DNA from: Arthrobacter zhangbolii
Lineage (GTDB): Bacteria > Actinomycetota > Actinomycetes > Actinomycetales > Micrococcaceae
DNA length: 64,000 nucleotides
Assembly (NCBI RefSeq): GCF_022869865.1
Contig: NZ_CP094984.1
Span: 3,224,001 to 3,288,000, forward strand
Reading direction: 5' to 3'
Numbering within the stretch: the first letter of the stretch is position 1; each line of letters opens with the position of its first letter. Below are positions 17,101 through 25,337 of this stretch, piece after piece. The notes under the pieces are model-generated. The model was not told where the DNA came from. It searched no databases and was given only the letters and a program-made list of their open reading frames with translations. The position numbers and the translations under genes were made by a program.

Positions 17101-17371
17101 GAGTGTGCTCCTTCGAAGGATCCAGTGCTGTCACTTTCCAGCAGAGCACCCGGCACCTTCCCCGGGAAGTCCAAAACCTTGACGGCGAACACCGGCGGGC
17201 CATTTCGCCGGCGCGCCCGCTGCAGGAGGATGGGCGGCGGGGAACCATCGTTTCGCCGGGCGAACCCCACGCGCAGATTCGCTTGCCGCCTCCAGATCCG
17301 CGGCGCCCGGGTGTTCGGCATGGAGGTCGATCCAGCCCATGCCGCGCAGCCGTGGCCACTACGCTGGAACA

Positions 17372-18010
17372 ATGACGCACAGCTTCGACAAGGACTACTG
17401 GGAGCAGCACTGGCACGAAGCCCCGGACACTGATCCGGACACGGGCCACGAGCCGCCCGCCAACCCCTACGTGGCACGCCTCGCGGCCGAACTTCCGGCG
17501 GGCACCGCACTGGACGCCGGCTGCGGCACGGGAGCCGAAGCCCTGGAACTGGCTGCCGCCGGCTGGGATGTGGTCGGCGCCGATGTTTCTGCGTCGGCCC
17601 TCGCCACGGCAGCCCGCCGGGCCGAAGCGCAGACCCTGTCCGGCAGCGTGACGTGGACGGAAGCTGACCTGACAGCTTGGGAGCCCAGCCGTCGCTTCGA
17701 CCTGGTCACCACCAACTACGCCCACCCGGCGATGCCGCAGCTGGCGTTCTACTCCCGCGTCGCCGAGTGGGTGGCTCCGGGCGGGACGCTGCTGATTGTC
17801 GGGCACGCGCACGACGACGATGCCTCCACCGCGCACGGGCACCACCCGCCGGAGGAAGCGACGGTGACGGCCGAAGCCATCCGGGCACTCCTGGACCCGG
17901 CGGCATGGGACATCACCGTTGCTGAGGAACATCCGCGCTCCATGACCGCGCCGGACGGCACCCGGGTCACCCTGCGCGACGTCGTCGTCTCCGCCACGCG
18001 CCGCACCTAA
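17372..18010 (+). CDS. Class I SAM-dependent methyltransferase
   Basis: A 212-aa soluble protein with the Rossmann-type SAM site: motif I LDAGCGTGAEALEL, acidic motif II VVGADVS, then ADLTAWEP and a hydrophobic strand LLIVGHAH. The start is the ATG at 17372 with GGAAC upstream. Methyltransferases of this size act on small molecules or tellurite; a more exact substrate cannot be read. The 270 bases before it, towards the divergent alcohol dehydrogenase, hold the two promoters and no gene I can support. Confidence 0.85.
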   Translation: MTHSFDKDYWEQHWHEAPDTDPDTGHEPPANPYVARLAAELPAGTALDAGCGTGAEALELAAAGWDVVGADVSASALATAARRAEAQTLSGSVTWTEADLTAWEPSRRFDLVTTNYAHPAMPQLAFYSRVAEWVAPGGTLLIVGHAHDDDASTAHGHHPPEEATVTAEAIRALLDPAAWDITVAEEHPRSMTAPDGTRVTLRDVVVSATRRT

Positions 18011-18114
18011 CCCGGCTGCCCGGACGGAATTTTCACAGCACCGCGGATGCTGAACCCTGCAAGGAGCAGCGCCCCACCGGCGTTGCCGACTGAACACCAC
18101 CGAAGGGGTACGCA

Positions 18115-18831
18115 ATGCCGACACTTGGAATCATTGGAAGCGGAAACATCGGCTCAGGCGTCGCGCGGCTGGCCGTTGCGGCCGGAATGAACGTGGTCAT
18201 CGCCAACTCGCGCGGGCCCGAGTCCCTGCAGGACCTGGTCGCCGAATTTGGGCCGCTGGCCCAGGCAGGCACCGTGGAGGACGCAGCGAAACTCGGCGAC
18301 GCCGTCGTACTCTCCATTCCCCTGAAGGCGGTGCAAGAGCTGCCGGAAGGGCTGCTGGAGGGCAGGTTTGTCCTCGACACCAGCAACTACTACCCCTCCC
18401 GGGACGGTCGCATCGCGGAGCTCGACGCCGGGACGGTGACCACCAGCGAACTGGTCTCCGGCTGGCTGCCCGGCGTGCGCTACGTCAAGGCCTTCAACAA
18501 CATCCTGGCCCACCACCTGCCGCAGCTGGCCCGCCCCTCCGGAGCCCCGGACCGCTCCGCACTCCCGATTGCCGGCGACGACGACCAGGCCAAGGCCGAA
18601 GCGCAGGCGATCATCGATGCGCTGGGGTATGACACCGTGGACGCCGGACCGCTGTCCGAGAGCTGGAGGTTCGAGCCGGAATCGGCCGGGTACACGCGCA
18701 TCTACCTCGCAGATCCGAACACCCCGGATGACCAGCTGCTGAGCTCGGTTCCCGGGCCGACGCCGGCCGACCGGGTCGAATCCGCCCTGGCCTCCGCCAG
18801 CCGGGTGAACGTGGCAGACCGCGTCTTCTAA
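18115..18831 (+). CDS. NADPH-dependent F420 reductase-like NAD(P)-binding protein
   Basis: A 238-aa protein whose N-terminus is a dinucleotide-binding fold (LGIIGSGNIGSGVARLA, then IANSRGPE, where the Ser-Arg suggests NADP). The middle part (LDTSNYYPSRDG, VKAFNNILAHHL) matches the F420:NADPH-oxidoreductase/COG2085 family. Whether it uses F420 is open, as many actinobacterial members do not. GAAGGGG precedes the ATG. It is followed by two hairpins and by the convergent SpaB_C-like gene. Confidence 0.85.
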   Translation: MPTLGIIGSGNIGSGVARLAVAAGMNVVIANSRGPESLQDLVAEFGPLAQAGTVEDAAKLGDAVVLSIPLKAVQELPEGLLEGRFVLDTSNYYPSRDGRIAELDAGTVTTSELVSGWLPGVRYVKAFNNILAHHLPQLARPSGAPDRSALPIAGDDDQAKAEAQAIIDALGYDTVDAGPLSESWRFEPESAGYTRIYLADPNTPDDQLLSSVPGPTPADRVESALASASRVNVADRVF

Positions 18832-18843
18832 GCATCAGGGGCT

Positions 18844-18866
18844 TCCGCCGGGTCCGGCCCGGCGGA
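18844..18866. terminator. Hairpin terminator after the F420-reductase-like gene
   Basis: A 9-bp perfect stem (18844-18852 with 18858-18866) with a 5-base loop lies 13 bases past the stop codon. Confidence 0.65.
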
Positions 18867-18872
18867 CCCCTG

Positions 18873-18910
18873 CCGGATGCCCGCCGACTGCCGGCCCAGC
18901 GGGCATCCGG
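18873..18910. terminator. Second hairpin, between convergent genes
   Basis: A 12-bp perfect stem (18873-18884 with 18899-18910) with a 14-base loop lies six bases from the stop of the minus-strand SpaB_C-like gene. With the first hairpin it forms a back-to-back terminator pair. Confidence 0.7.
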
Positions 18911-18916
18911 GATGGG

Positions 18917-19906
18917 TTATCCCTCGCCTGAATAGTGCGCTTCGGCCTCCTTGCTCCACGCGCGCGCATAGAGTCCCAGGGTTGCCTCTTCGCGGAGGGA
19001 AATGCCCAGCCGGTTGAGCATCAGCCCGCTCGCAGCCATGGTCAGCCGCTGCGCACTCCGGCTGACCCGCTGCTTATCCGCCCGGTACAGATACAGATCG
19101 ATGGCCTGCCCCCAGCGCTTGCGCCACAGATCCACCGCCGGCTCGGAGGCAAGGGCGGCCATCACCCGGTGCATGGGCATAATCCGCGGTGCCATCCGTG
19201 CCACCATGGCCCTGCGGACATGCTCTGCGGGCTGACCGGAGGCTCCTATGCAGGCCTGCAGATGGGCATTCCAGTAATAGTCCCAGCTGGTGGCCCTGCG
19301 GTCAGGCCAGAGGGCGGACCGGCGGCCGCGCATCATGGCATGGGCGGCGTCGAAGAGCAGCAGGGCCCCCAGCGTGGAGCGCATGCTCGGGCCTGGAAAG
19401 CGGTTCACCGCCCACATGGCCAGATCCGCGGACAACTCCGAAACCTCCGCCACCAGTTTCAGGCCGTGTTCCCCGCCGAACCGGGCAAACGTGGCTTCCA
19501 TGAGCTCAGGGACCGGTTCGCCCGGAAGCGGCGGGTAAACAATGTCGATCGGTGTGGAGAGCTTCACCGGTCCCAGCGCTGCAGCATTCCCGTCCGCCAG
19601 CGTCCGGGCAAACTTCCACGCACGTCCAACAACAACTTCGGCGGCGCGCAAATGCAGGTGTACCGCGGGATGATCCGGGGCCGGGTTCCGGGTGAACCCA
19701 AACCGGTACCCGCCCCAGGCGCGTGCCTGGGCACTGAGCGGGACGGCAACGCGGCGGATAACCGCATCCCCCCAGTCCCTGTGCTCCGGTTCAGGTGCCG
19801 CCGATTCTATGGTCAGGATGGACCACAGGGTGCTCTCTGACAGCTGTCCCGCAGATCGGCCGGGCAGTTCTCTCCGTACGGCATGTGCTTGCGTTGTCTG
19901 GCTCAT
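18917..19906 (-). CDS. Stand-alone SpaB_C (thiopeptide-type bacteriocin biosynthesis)-like protein, paralog 2
   Basis: A 329-aa paralog of the protein at 13781-14773, similar end to end (WAVNRFPGPSMRSTLGALLL against WAVNRFPSPNMRSMLGALLL). The SpaB_C signature is clearer here: FGFTRNPAPDHPAVHLHLR, ATFARFGGEHGLKLVAEVS and LMLNRLGISLREEATLGLYA. The family's usual His before Met-x-x-Asn-Arg is missing in both copies, so activity may differ from glutamate elimination. Both start behind TTGGGGATGA. No modification partners or short precursor genes are visible within several kb, so these could act in trans on a peptide encoded elsewhere or have a new role. Confidence 0.68.
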   Translation of the reverse strand: MSQTTQAHAVRRELPGRSAGQLSESTLWSILTIESAAPEPEHRDWGDAVIRRVAVPLSAQARAWGGYRFGFTRNPAPDHPAVHLHLRAAEVVVGRAWKFARTLADGNAAALGPVKLSTPIDIVYPPLPGEPVPELMEATFARFGGEHGLKLVAEVSELSADLAMWAVNRFPGPSMRSTLGALLLFDAAHAMMRGRRSALWPDRRATSWDYYWNAHLQACIGASGQPAEHVRRAMVARMAPRIMPMHRVMAALASEPAVDLWRKRWGQAIDLYLYRADKQRVSRSAQRLTMAASGLMLNRLGISLREEATLGLYARAWSKEAEAHYSGEG

Positions 19907-20096
19907 TTCATCCCCAAGATTGTTTGGCCTTTGGCTTCCCCCGCAACAAACAGACCCCCTGAGCGGGAGTCTTTGCGCCGTGCCCGGTGAACCGAAACCG
20001 GGCTGCGATACTCGTTTCCTGCGCGGAAATAGCGATTATGGCTGGCTGAGCCGGAGGGCACACGGGTAGTCGGGGTGTGGCCGGGCAGTGCCGGCC

Positions 20097-20882
20097 TCAG
20101 AGCTCCTTGACGGCCCGGATGGCGGCGACAGTGCGCGGAAAACCGATGTACGGGAAACAGTGCACCAGCGCGGCGACCACCGTCTGCCGGGAATTGCCCA
20201 CCTGCAGGCAGGCCCGGCCGTGCGGCCCCAGCTGCGCGGCCGTGTCGCCGAGCGTGGCCAGGGCACAGAGCACCAGCAGTTCCCGCTCCGCACGCGTCAG
20301 CCCGCCGCGGGTGTAGAAGTCCCCGAAACAGAACTCCGTCAGGAACCGGGGCAGGGCCTCGTTGAAGGGCTCGGGCAGATCGGCCAGGTTGTCCCTGATC
20401 TCAGTGCCGTACAGGGGCAGCTGTTCGGCGAGTCCGCGCTGGTAGCGCCCGGCGTCGTCGTCCTCCGTTCCCTGGGCCGGCAGCGGAAGCGGAATCCCGC
20501 GGTCCCGGAACACGGCGTTGATGGTGGACAGCGCGTTGAGGGTGCGGGGAAACCCGATAAAGGGCGCCAGCTGGTACACGGCCTCGCGGATCTGCACCGG
20601 GGTGACGCCTACGTGCAGCGCCCCCGCCGTGTGGGCCGTCAGCTGCGGCAGGGTCTGCATGCAGGCAAGAACGGTCACCGTAATCAGTTCCCGGGTCCGG
20701 TCATCCAGGACGCCGGTACCGAAGACGTCGGCGAAAATGAAGCACCGCAGGATCTCCATCAGTTCGGGGTCATCCTCGTGCACGTCCCGGTCACGCGGCC
20801 CGAAGAGCCGGGCAAACGTCGCTTCTGCCTGCTCCCGGCGGGCCTCGGTGTCCTGCGGTGAACGGGGGTCCTCTGCCGTCAT
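20097..20882 (-). CDS. Tandem carboxymuconolactone decarboxylase-like protein
   Basis: A 261-aa protein with two CMD/AhpD-type domains (about 45-125 and 170-255). Each has the helix pair with RELITVTVLACMQTLPQL or RELLVLCALATLG and an IGFPRT motif near the end. The first half has one cysteine in the AhpD-like position, not the CxxC of peroxide reductases, so a hydrolase, decarboxylase or oligomeric scaffold role is more likely. The ATG at 20882 follows AAGGAG by six bases. It is divergent from an aldo-keto reductase, and the 221 bases between them hold both promoters. Confidence 0.87.
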   Translation of the reverse strand: MTAEDPRSPQDTEARREQAEATFARLFGPRDRDVHEDDPELMEILRCFIFADVFGTGVLDDRTRELITVTVLACMQTLPQLTAHTAGALHVGVTPVQIREAVYQLAPFIGFPRTLNALSTINAVFRDRGIPLPLPAQGTEDDDAGRYQRGLAEQLPLYGTEIRDNLADLPEPFNEALPRFLTEFCFGDFYTRGGLTRAERELLVLCALATLGDTAAQLGPHGRACLQVGNSRQTVVAALVHCFPYIGFPRTVAAIRAVKEL

Positions 20883-21103
20883 GGTGTGCTCCTTAGGCCC
20901 GGGCCGTCCTTCCCATGCAAGCACTCCGCCGCGGCGCCCGCCAGCAGCCGGGGAAAAACCTGCCGCCGGCCGGGTCCATCCGGCGTGCGCCGGAATTCGC
21001 TGGACGAGCCGCGTCCCGCCTCAATGCCCGTTCCCCTTCCCCGCAGACTGCGGGACCATGGCAGTCAAGAGCGTGTTCCGCCGATCGGCGAGGAGCCGGA
21101 ACC

Positions 21104-21958
21104 ATGATCCTGAACGAGACCTACATGCTGACCGACGGGCGGCCCATTCCGAAGCTGGGCCTGGGCACCTGGTTTATTGACGACGGCGCCGCAGCGCAGG
21201 CGGTCCGCGACGCGATCGGGATCGGTTACCGGAACATTGACACCGCCCAGGCCTACGGCAACGAGCGCGGGGTGGGTGAGGGCGTGCGCACCGGCGGGGT
21301 TCCCCGCGGTGAGCTGTTTGTCTCCAGCAAGCTGGCGGCAGAGATCAAGGACTACGACGACGCCGTGGCCGCCATTGACGGGTCCCTGGCCACCATGGGC
21401 CTGGAGTACCTGGACCTGATGCTGATCCACGCGCCCCAGCCCTGGAACGACTGGCGAGGCGGCACCTACGCGGAGGGAAACCGGGCGGCCTGGCGGGCGC
21501 TGGAAGAAGCGCAGCAGGCGGGCAAGCTCCGCTCCATCGGCGTCTCCAACTTCGAACAGTCCGATGTGGAGAACATCATCGAGGTCTGCACGGTGGCCCC
21601 GCAGGTGAACCAGGTGCTGTTCCACGTGGGCAACACCCCGGATGATCTTCTCTCCTACTGCACCGGGCAGGGCATCCTCATTGAGGCCTACTCCCCCATC
21701 GCCCACGGAGAGATCCTGGAGAACGCCGACGTCGCCGAGATGGCTGCACGCTACTCGGTGACCGTCCCGCAGCTGTGCATCCGTTATGCCCTGCAGCTGG
21801 GCACGGTCCCGCTGCCCAAAACGGCGAATCCGGACCATATGCGCGAGAACGCACAGGTGGACTTCACCATCTCCGACGAGGACATCAACACGCTGTGGCG
21901 GCTGCGCATCAGCGACTACGGCCAGTCCAGCCGGTTCCCGGTGTTCAGCGGTAAGTAG
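21104..21958 (+). CDS. Aldo/keto reductase
   Basis: A 284-aa NADPH-dependent TIM-barrel reductase with the catalytic tetrad Asp46, Tyr51, Lys76 and His109 (RNIDTAQAYGNE, VSSKL, LMLIHAP) and the cofactor-binding LPKTANPDHMREN near the C-terminus. It resembles 2,5-diketo-D-gluconate reductases; the true substrate is unknown. GAGGAGCC lies upstream of the ATG. It converges on the Rv2629-like gene with 16 bases between stop codons. Confidence 0.92.
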   Translation: MILNETYMLTDGRPIPKLGLGTWFIDDGAAAQAVRDAIGIGYRNIDTAQAYGNERGVGEGVRTGGVPRGELFVSSKLAAEIKDYDDAVAAIDGSLATMGLEYLDLMLIHAPQPWNDWRGGTYAEGNRAAWRALEEAQQAGKLRSIGVSNFEQSDVENIIEVCTVAPQVNQVLFHVGNTPDDLLSYCTGQGILIEAYSPIAHGEILENADVAEMAARYSVTVPQLCIRYALQLGTVPLPKTANPDHMRENAQVDFTISDEDINTLWRLRISDYGQSSRFPVFSGK

Positions 21959-21974
21959 CCGCCACTGACCGCCG

Positions 21975-23120
21975 CTACGTTGAGAGGCCGCCGGGAGCTT
22001 CGGGGCCGGTGGGCCAGCGCAGCAGCGCGGCGACGCCGGCACCGCCGGGCAGCACGCCGTCGGGCACCAGAAGCAGGCTGGCGTCCGTCAGTGACGCCGC
22101 CCGCAGCATTGCGGACGGCGCGGACACGTGTCCCAGGACTTCCGCGCCGAGGGCGTGCTCCTCCGCGGTGGCAAGCCAGGGCTCGGCGCCCAGGGCCAGC
22201 ATCTGCCGGTCGGCGAGCGCACTGTCGTTGAGGATCAGCACGTCCACCTGCGCCTGCTGCAGTGCAGTGACCACTGCTCCCACGCCCATGGCCGATTCGG
22301 GGTTCGCCTGCCCTTCCTGCAGGGCAAGCCGGTCCATGATTTGATCCTGTTCGGCTGCCCACTGCAGGGCAACGCGTTCCAGGACCCGGTCCTGGAAAAC
22401 CTGCTGGTGGGAGTCTTCGGGGCGGGGCTCGGAATCGATCATGCTGACCAGCGGCTTGTGCGCCTCCGCCAGCTGTTCCTGCACCAGCCCCCGGGCGCGG
22501 ACATCCCCGGCAAGCACAATCAGCCGGGCGCCGCTGCTGTCCACCACCCGGTCGATCGTTTCGGCCATGTCCTCCGCGTTGCGGCGCCAGACTTCCTCCG
22601 TGCGGCGCTGCATCTTGTCCTGCCCCCAGATGCCGCCGGACACTTTGTGGATGTCCTCGGTGGAACCTTCGACGTCCTCCACGGACGGAGGGCCGGGCCG
22701 GCCGACATATTCCAGCCGGATCTCCCCGCCCTCGCGTGATACGTCGGCAACAATGTACGGGAATTCCTCGGGACGGTGCTTGAGCAGCGGCAGCAGATCC
22801 GGCACCAGGTCAACGGAAACCTGCTGCGGGGACACCATTGGACCGGGGAGCAGCTCGTTCAGTTCCACCCCGCCCTGCCGGACCAGGACAAAACGCGAGA
22901 TCGGGGCGGGCAGCCCGTAGGCAGGATCCACTGCGGTTTCCATCGCCTGCTGGTCCTCCGGTGGTGCCCCCTGCGCGGCCAGCGCTGCGAGGACATCCCC
23001 GGGACGGACCTCGGCGGCCTCCTTGGCGTCCACCGTGCCGGCACCGGCGTCAACATAGGCGGCGCACCACGGCCCTTGTCCCCGATACAGATCCGCAAAT
23101 TTGTGGAGCTTCTCCGTCAT
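21975..23120 (-). CDS. Rv2629/Balon-like eRF1-fold protein, possible ribosome hibernation factor
   Basis: A 381-aa cytoplasmic protein that matches the actinobacterial Rv2629 family in length and pattern: an N-terminal acidic domain, a central eRF1-like domain with GARLIVLAGDVRARGLVQEQL, and a C-terminal domain with AMGVGAVVTALQQAQVDVLILND (release-factor/pelota-like). Rv2629 and its mycobacterial relatives belong to the aeRF1 homologues that include Balon, which enters the A site of idle ribosomes. AAGGAG sits seven bases before the ATG. The hibernation role is inferred from the family. It overlaps no neighbour. Confidence 0.75.
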   Translation of the reverse strand: MTEKLHKFADLYRGQGPWCAAYVDAGAGTVDAKEAAEVRPGDVLAALAAQGAPPEDQQAMETAVDPAYGLPAPISRFVLVRQGGVELNELLPGPMVSPQQVSVDLVPDLLPLLKHRPEEFPYIVADVSREGGEIRLEYVGRPGPPSVEDVEGSTEDIHKVSGGIWGQDKMQRRTEEVWRRNAEDMAETIDRVVDSSGARLIVLAGDVRARGLVQEQLAEAHKPLVSMIDSEPRPEDSHQQVFQDRVLERVALQWAAEQDQIMDRLALQEGQANPESAMGVGAVVTALQQAQVDVLILNDSALADRQMLALGAEPWLATAEEHALGAEVLGHVSAPSAMLRAASLTDASLLLVPDGVLPGGAGVAALLRWPTGPEAPGGLST

Positions 23121-23218
23121 GTCGATCTCCTTCGCACAAGGGCTGCTGCGGTGAATCAGTTTCCTCCAGCTAACACCGGTTCCGCCGGTAGTTAAAGGGT
23201 TGGGCGGACCGTGGGGCG

Positions 23219-23560
23219 TCAGGCGGCAGGATCGTAGGCGAAGGCCCGCACTTCCTGGGCGCACCGGCAGGCAGCGGCGAACTTCGCAGCCCATTCCAGT
23301 GCCGCCTCGCGGGTGGGTACTTCCAGTACCGTGTAGCCGCCCTCGATCTGTCGGGTCTGCGGATAGGTGCCGTCAATAACGGTCCCCTCACCGTCGACCA
23401 TCACAGGCGGGACACTCTCATCGATGCCGCCGCCGAACACCCAGACGCCGGCGTCCTTGGCTTCCTGCGTCACGGCGTGGGCGGCGTCCGCCACGGACTG
23501 CATTTCCTGCTGCGGGACAATCATGGCGCTGCTGGGAAAGGAGATCAGGTACTTAGTCAT
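23219..23560 (-). CDS. YCII/DGPF-domain protein
   Basis: A 113-aa single-domain protein of the YCII superfamily (small ferredoxin-like fold, often beside ECF sigma factors). It shows the typical MTKYLISF start, GVWVFGGGIDES, and an IEGGYTVLEVPTREAALEWA block. No sigma factor gene is next to it. The molecular role of the family is unsettled. It is transcribed away from the small membrane protein upstream, with a 123-base gap. Confidence 0.87.
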   Translation of the reverse strand: MTKYLISFPSSAMIVPQQEMQSVADAAHAVTQEAKDAGVWVFGGGIDESVPPVMVDGEGTVIDGTYPQTRQIEGGYTVLEVPTREAALEWAAKFAAACRCAQEVRAFAYDPAA

Positions 23561-23683
23561 GGCGGCGGACCCTTCTCGGATAGCTGGCAGGTGCCGTCCA
23601 TTCTTGCGGACAACAGCACACCCGGCGAGGGGTGCGGGGCGGAAACCCGTACAGAAAACCCGGCGGACACCGGACCCGCAGAC

Positions 23684-23893
23684 CTAGACCGCCGCTGTCT
23701 CCGAGGCAGACCGGGCCTCATCCCCGGCGCGGGAGCGGCGATACAGGACCATGTGAATGACATTCAGCACCGCAACTGCCACCAGGATGCCGAAAGCCAC
23801 CCAGTTTTCCACGATCGCGTTCATCACGCAGGCAATCAACACCAGGACCAGCGTCATGATCTGCAGGGAAAGGATGGATTTCGAAGCGGACAT
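23684..23893 (-). CDS. Two-helix small membrane protein
   Basis: A 69-aa protein with two predicted transmembrane helices (about 9-28 and 33-51) and a short, charged C-terminal tail (RRSRAGDEARSASE). A good AGAGGAG stands three bases before the ATG, which supports expression. No family is recognised. It precedes the YCII gene on the same strand. Confidence 0.65.
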   Translation of the reverse strand: MSASKSILSLQIMTLVLVLIACVMNAIVENWVAFGILVAVAVLNVIHMVLYRRSRAGDEARSASETAAV

Positions 23894-24006
23894 TGCTCCT
23901 CTTTCGGCGGTCGGTCTGGGGTTCTCAGCTAAGAATCTACCTGCCGGACGTACCCCGGCCCTTTACCCGACTCCGTGCGCGTCCTTTGAGATCACGCCAA
24001 ACCGGC

Positions 24007-24321
24007 CTAGTGCAGTGACTTCAACCCGATCACGCCGCCCACAATCATGGCCAGGAACAGGATTTTCAGCAGGGACACCGACTCCGCGCCCGTAGCCATG
24101 GCGTAAACGACGGTCAGGGTGGCGCCGATCCCCACCCACACGGCATACGAGGTGCCCAGCGGCAGTTCCCGCATGGCGAAGGCCAGCCCGGCCATGCTGG
24201 CCACCAGCGCGGTAACGAAAATAGCCGACGGCCAGAAACGGCTGAAGCCCTGCGACTTATCCAGCGCGGTGGCCCATACTGCTTCCAGGACGCCGGACAG
24301 CACCAACACAACCCATGACAT
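24007..24321 (-). CDS. sugE: SMR-family guanidinium exporter (SugE/Gdx)
   Basis: A 104-aa four-helix small multidrug resistance protein of the SugE/Gdx branch. The start MSWVVLVLSGVLEAVWATALDK carries the essential membrane Glu13 and the Gdx-type motif around it; GTSYAVWVGIGA is the SMR signature. Gdx proteins export guanidinium in exchange for protons. The gene sits directly behind a guanidine-III riboswitch (24335-24377), which strongly supports guanidinium as the substrate. GGGAG lies six bases before the ATG. Confidence 0.94.
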   Translation of the reverse strand: MSWVVLVLSGVLEAVWATALDKSQGFSRFWPSAIFVTALVASMAGLAFAMRELPLGTSYAVWVGIGATLTVVYAMATGAESVSLLKILFLAMIVGGVIGLKSLH

Positions 24322-24334
24322 AAAAATCTCCCAC

Positions 24335-24377
24335 GGGCCGTCTTGTCGCACACCGGGTACGGCACCCCTCGTCCGGG
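24335..24377 (-). promoter_or_regulatory. Guanidine-III riboswitch (ykkC-III / PRE3 type)
   Basis: On the minus strand the segments CCGGACGAGG, GCCGTACCCGG and CGACAAGACGGC follow each other with the spacing of the guanidine-III aptamer consensus, forming its pseudoknot. The aptamer ends a few bases before the GGGAG ribosome binding site of sugE, so ligand binding probably frees that site (translational control). Recognised by comparison with the published consensus from memory. Confidence 0.85.
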
Positions 24378-24502
24378 AGACCGTGGAGCGGCCTCCCTTC
24401 CACGGTCGCACGCCCGGTTGCCGGGGGCAACTCGGGGCGGAACCGGGTTGCGGTGGAGGTTCCGGACCGGCCGCCAACAAAACGGTGCTTGTCATCCAAC
24501 GG

Positions 24503-24530
24503 TTGACAAATCACCGATCCACAGTAGGTT
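24503..24530 (+). promoter_or_regulatory. Promoter for a leaderless transcript
   Basis: TTGACA (24503-24508), a 16-base spacer and TAGGTT (24525-24530) lie before the ATG at 24537. Transcription would begin at or next to the A of the start codon, and there is no Shine-Dalgarno, so the mRNA is probably leaderless. Confidence 0.6.
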
Positions 24531-24536
24531 GGGGGC

Positions 24537-25217
24537 ATGGATTCCCCGGACACCGAGCCCCTGGCGCAGCTTAAGCGGCTGGTGGATCAGGCACATGGGC
24601 TCGCCGCCGGCGCGGACAAGAACGACGACGGCGCCCCGGACGCAGCAGCCGCCGTCGCCGTCGCCGTCGGCATTGAACGGGCCGCCGAGGCGCACCTGCG
24701 CTCCGCCGTCGCGGCAGCCCGCGCGGCCGGAGTGTCCTGGCAGCTCATTGGCGAGGCGCTGGGGATCTCCCGGCAGGCCGCGTTCAAACGGTTCGGATCG
24801 GCAGCAGCACTTGAAACAGGAGGAGAACTCATGACCCAGCCCGTGGTAAATCTCGAGGAACGCACCGAAGAGGTGTTCCGGATGCTCAGCAAGGGCGACT
24901 ACGCCGGGGTCAAGGCACTGATGACCTTCACCTGTTCGCGCACGCTCACCAAGAAAAAGGTGATGCAGGTCTGGGATGGCGTGGTGCAGAAGACCGGGGC
25001 CCTGGAGTCGCTGTCAGACACCGTCACCCAGACCGCAGACGGCCGCAACATTGTGCTGCAGCAGATCAACCAGCTGCTGGGCGGCGGGCTGGTGGGGCAG
25101 ACGCAGCTGAACCACGAGGCCGGGGAATGGATTGGCCGGGTGGCCTACAACGGTTCCGGAAAAATCACCGGAATGCTCATCGTCCATCCCATGAGCGCCT
25201 CCAACCTTCCCTTCTGA
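24537..25217 (+). CDS. Helix-turn-helix protein with DUF3887 domain
   Basis: A 226-aa protein. Residues about 40-88 form a helix-turn-helix ([22 protein letters not shown]). From about 105 a cystatin/NTF2-like DUF3887 domain begins ([44 protein letters not shown]-like end). In other bacteria DUF3887 domains precede hydrolases or stand alone as secreted sensors; here it is coupled to a DNA-binding module and has no signal peptide. It is divergent from sugE, but control of sugE by it is only a possibility given the riboswitch. Confidence 0.82.
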   Translation: MDSPDTEPLAQLKRLVDQAHGLAAGADKNDDGAPDAAAAVAVAVGIERAAEAHLRSAVAAARAAGVSWQLIGEALGISRQAAFKRFGSAAALETGGELMTQPVVNLEERTEEVFRMLSKGDYAGVKALMTFTCSRTLTKKKVMQVWDGVVQKTGALESLSDTVTQTADGRNIVLQQINQLLGGGLVGQTQLNHEAGEWIGRVAYNGSGKITGMLIVHPMSASNLPF

Positions 25218-25337
25218 CAACGCCGCGTCGGCGCGGACCATCGAACGGGCCGGTGGCATCCGGCCCGCACCGGCCCGGCCACCCGAACCCTCGGCAATGC
25301 ATTGACGCCGGCCGGAACCGCGGGTCAGCGTGGAGGC

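Noticed and set aside
17101-17371. Possible VOC-type fragment on the minus strand (reading GWIDLHAEHPGAA)
   Set aside because: Only a dozen residues look family-like and the frame then turns to Pro/Ala noise; not enough to call a relic.
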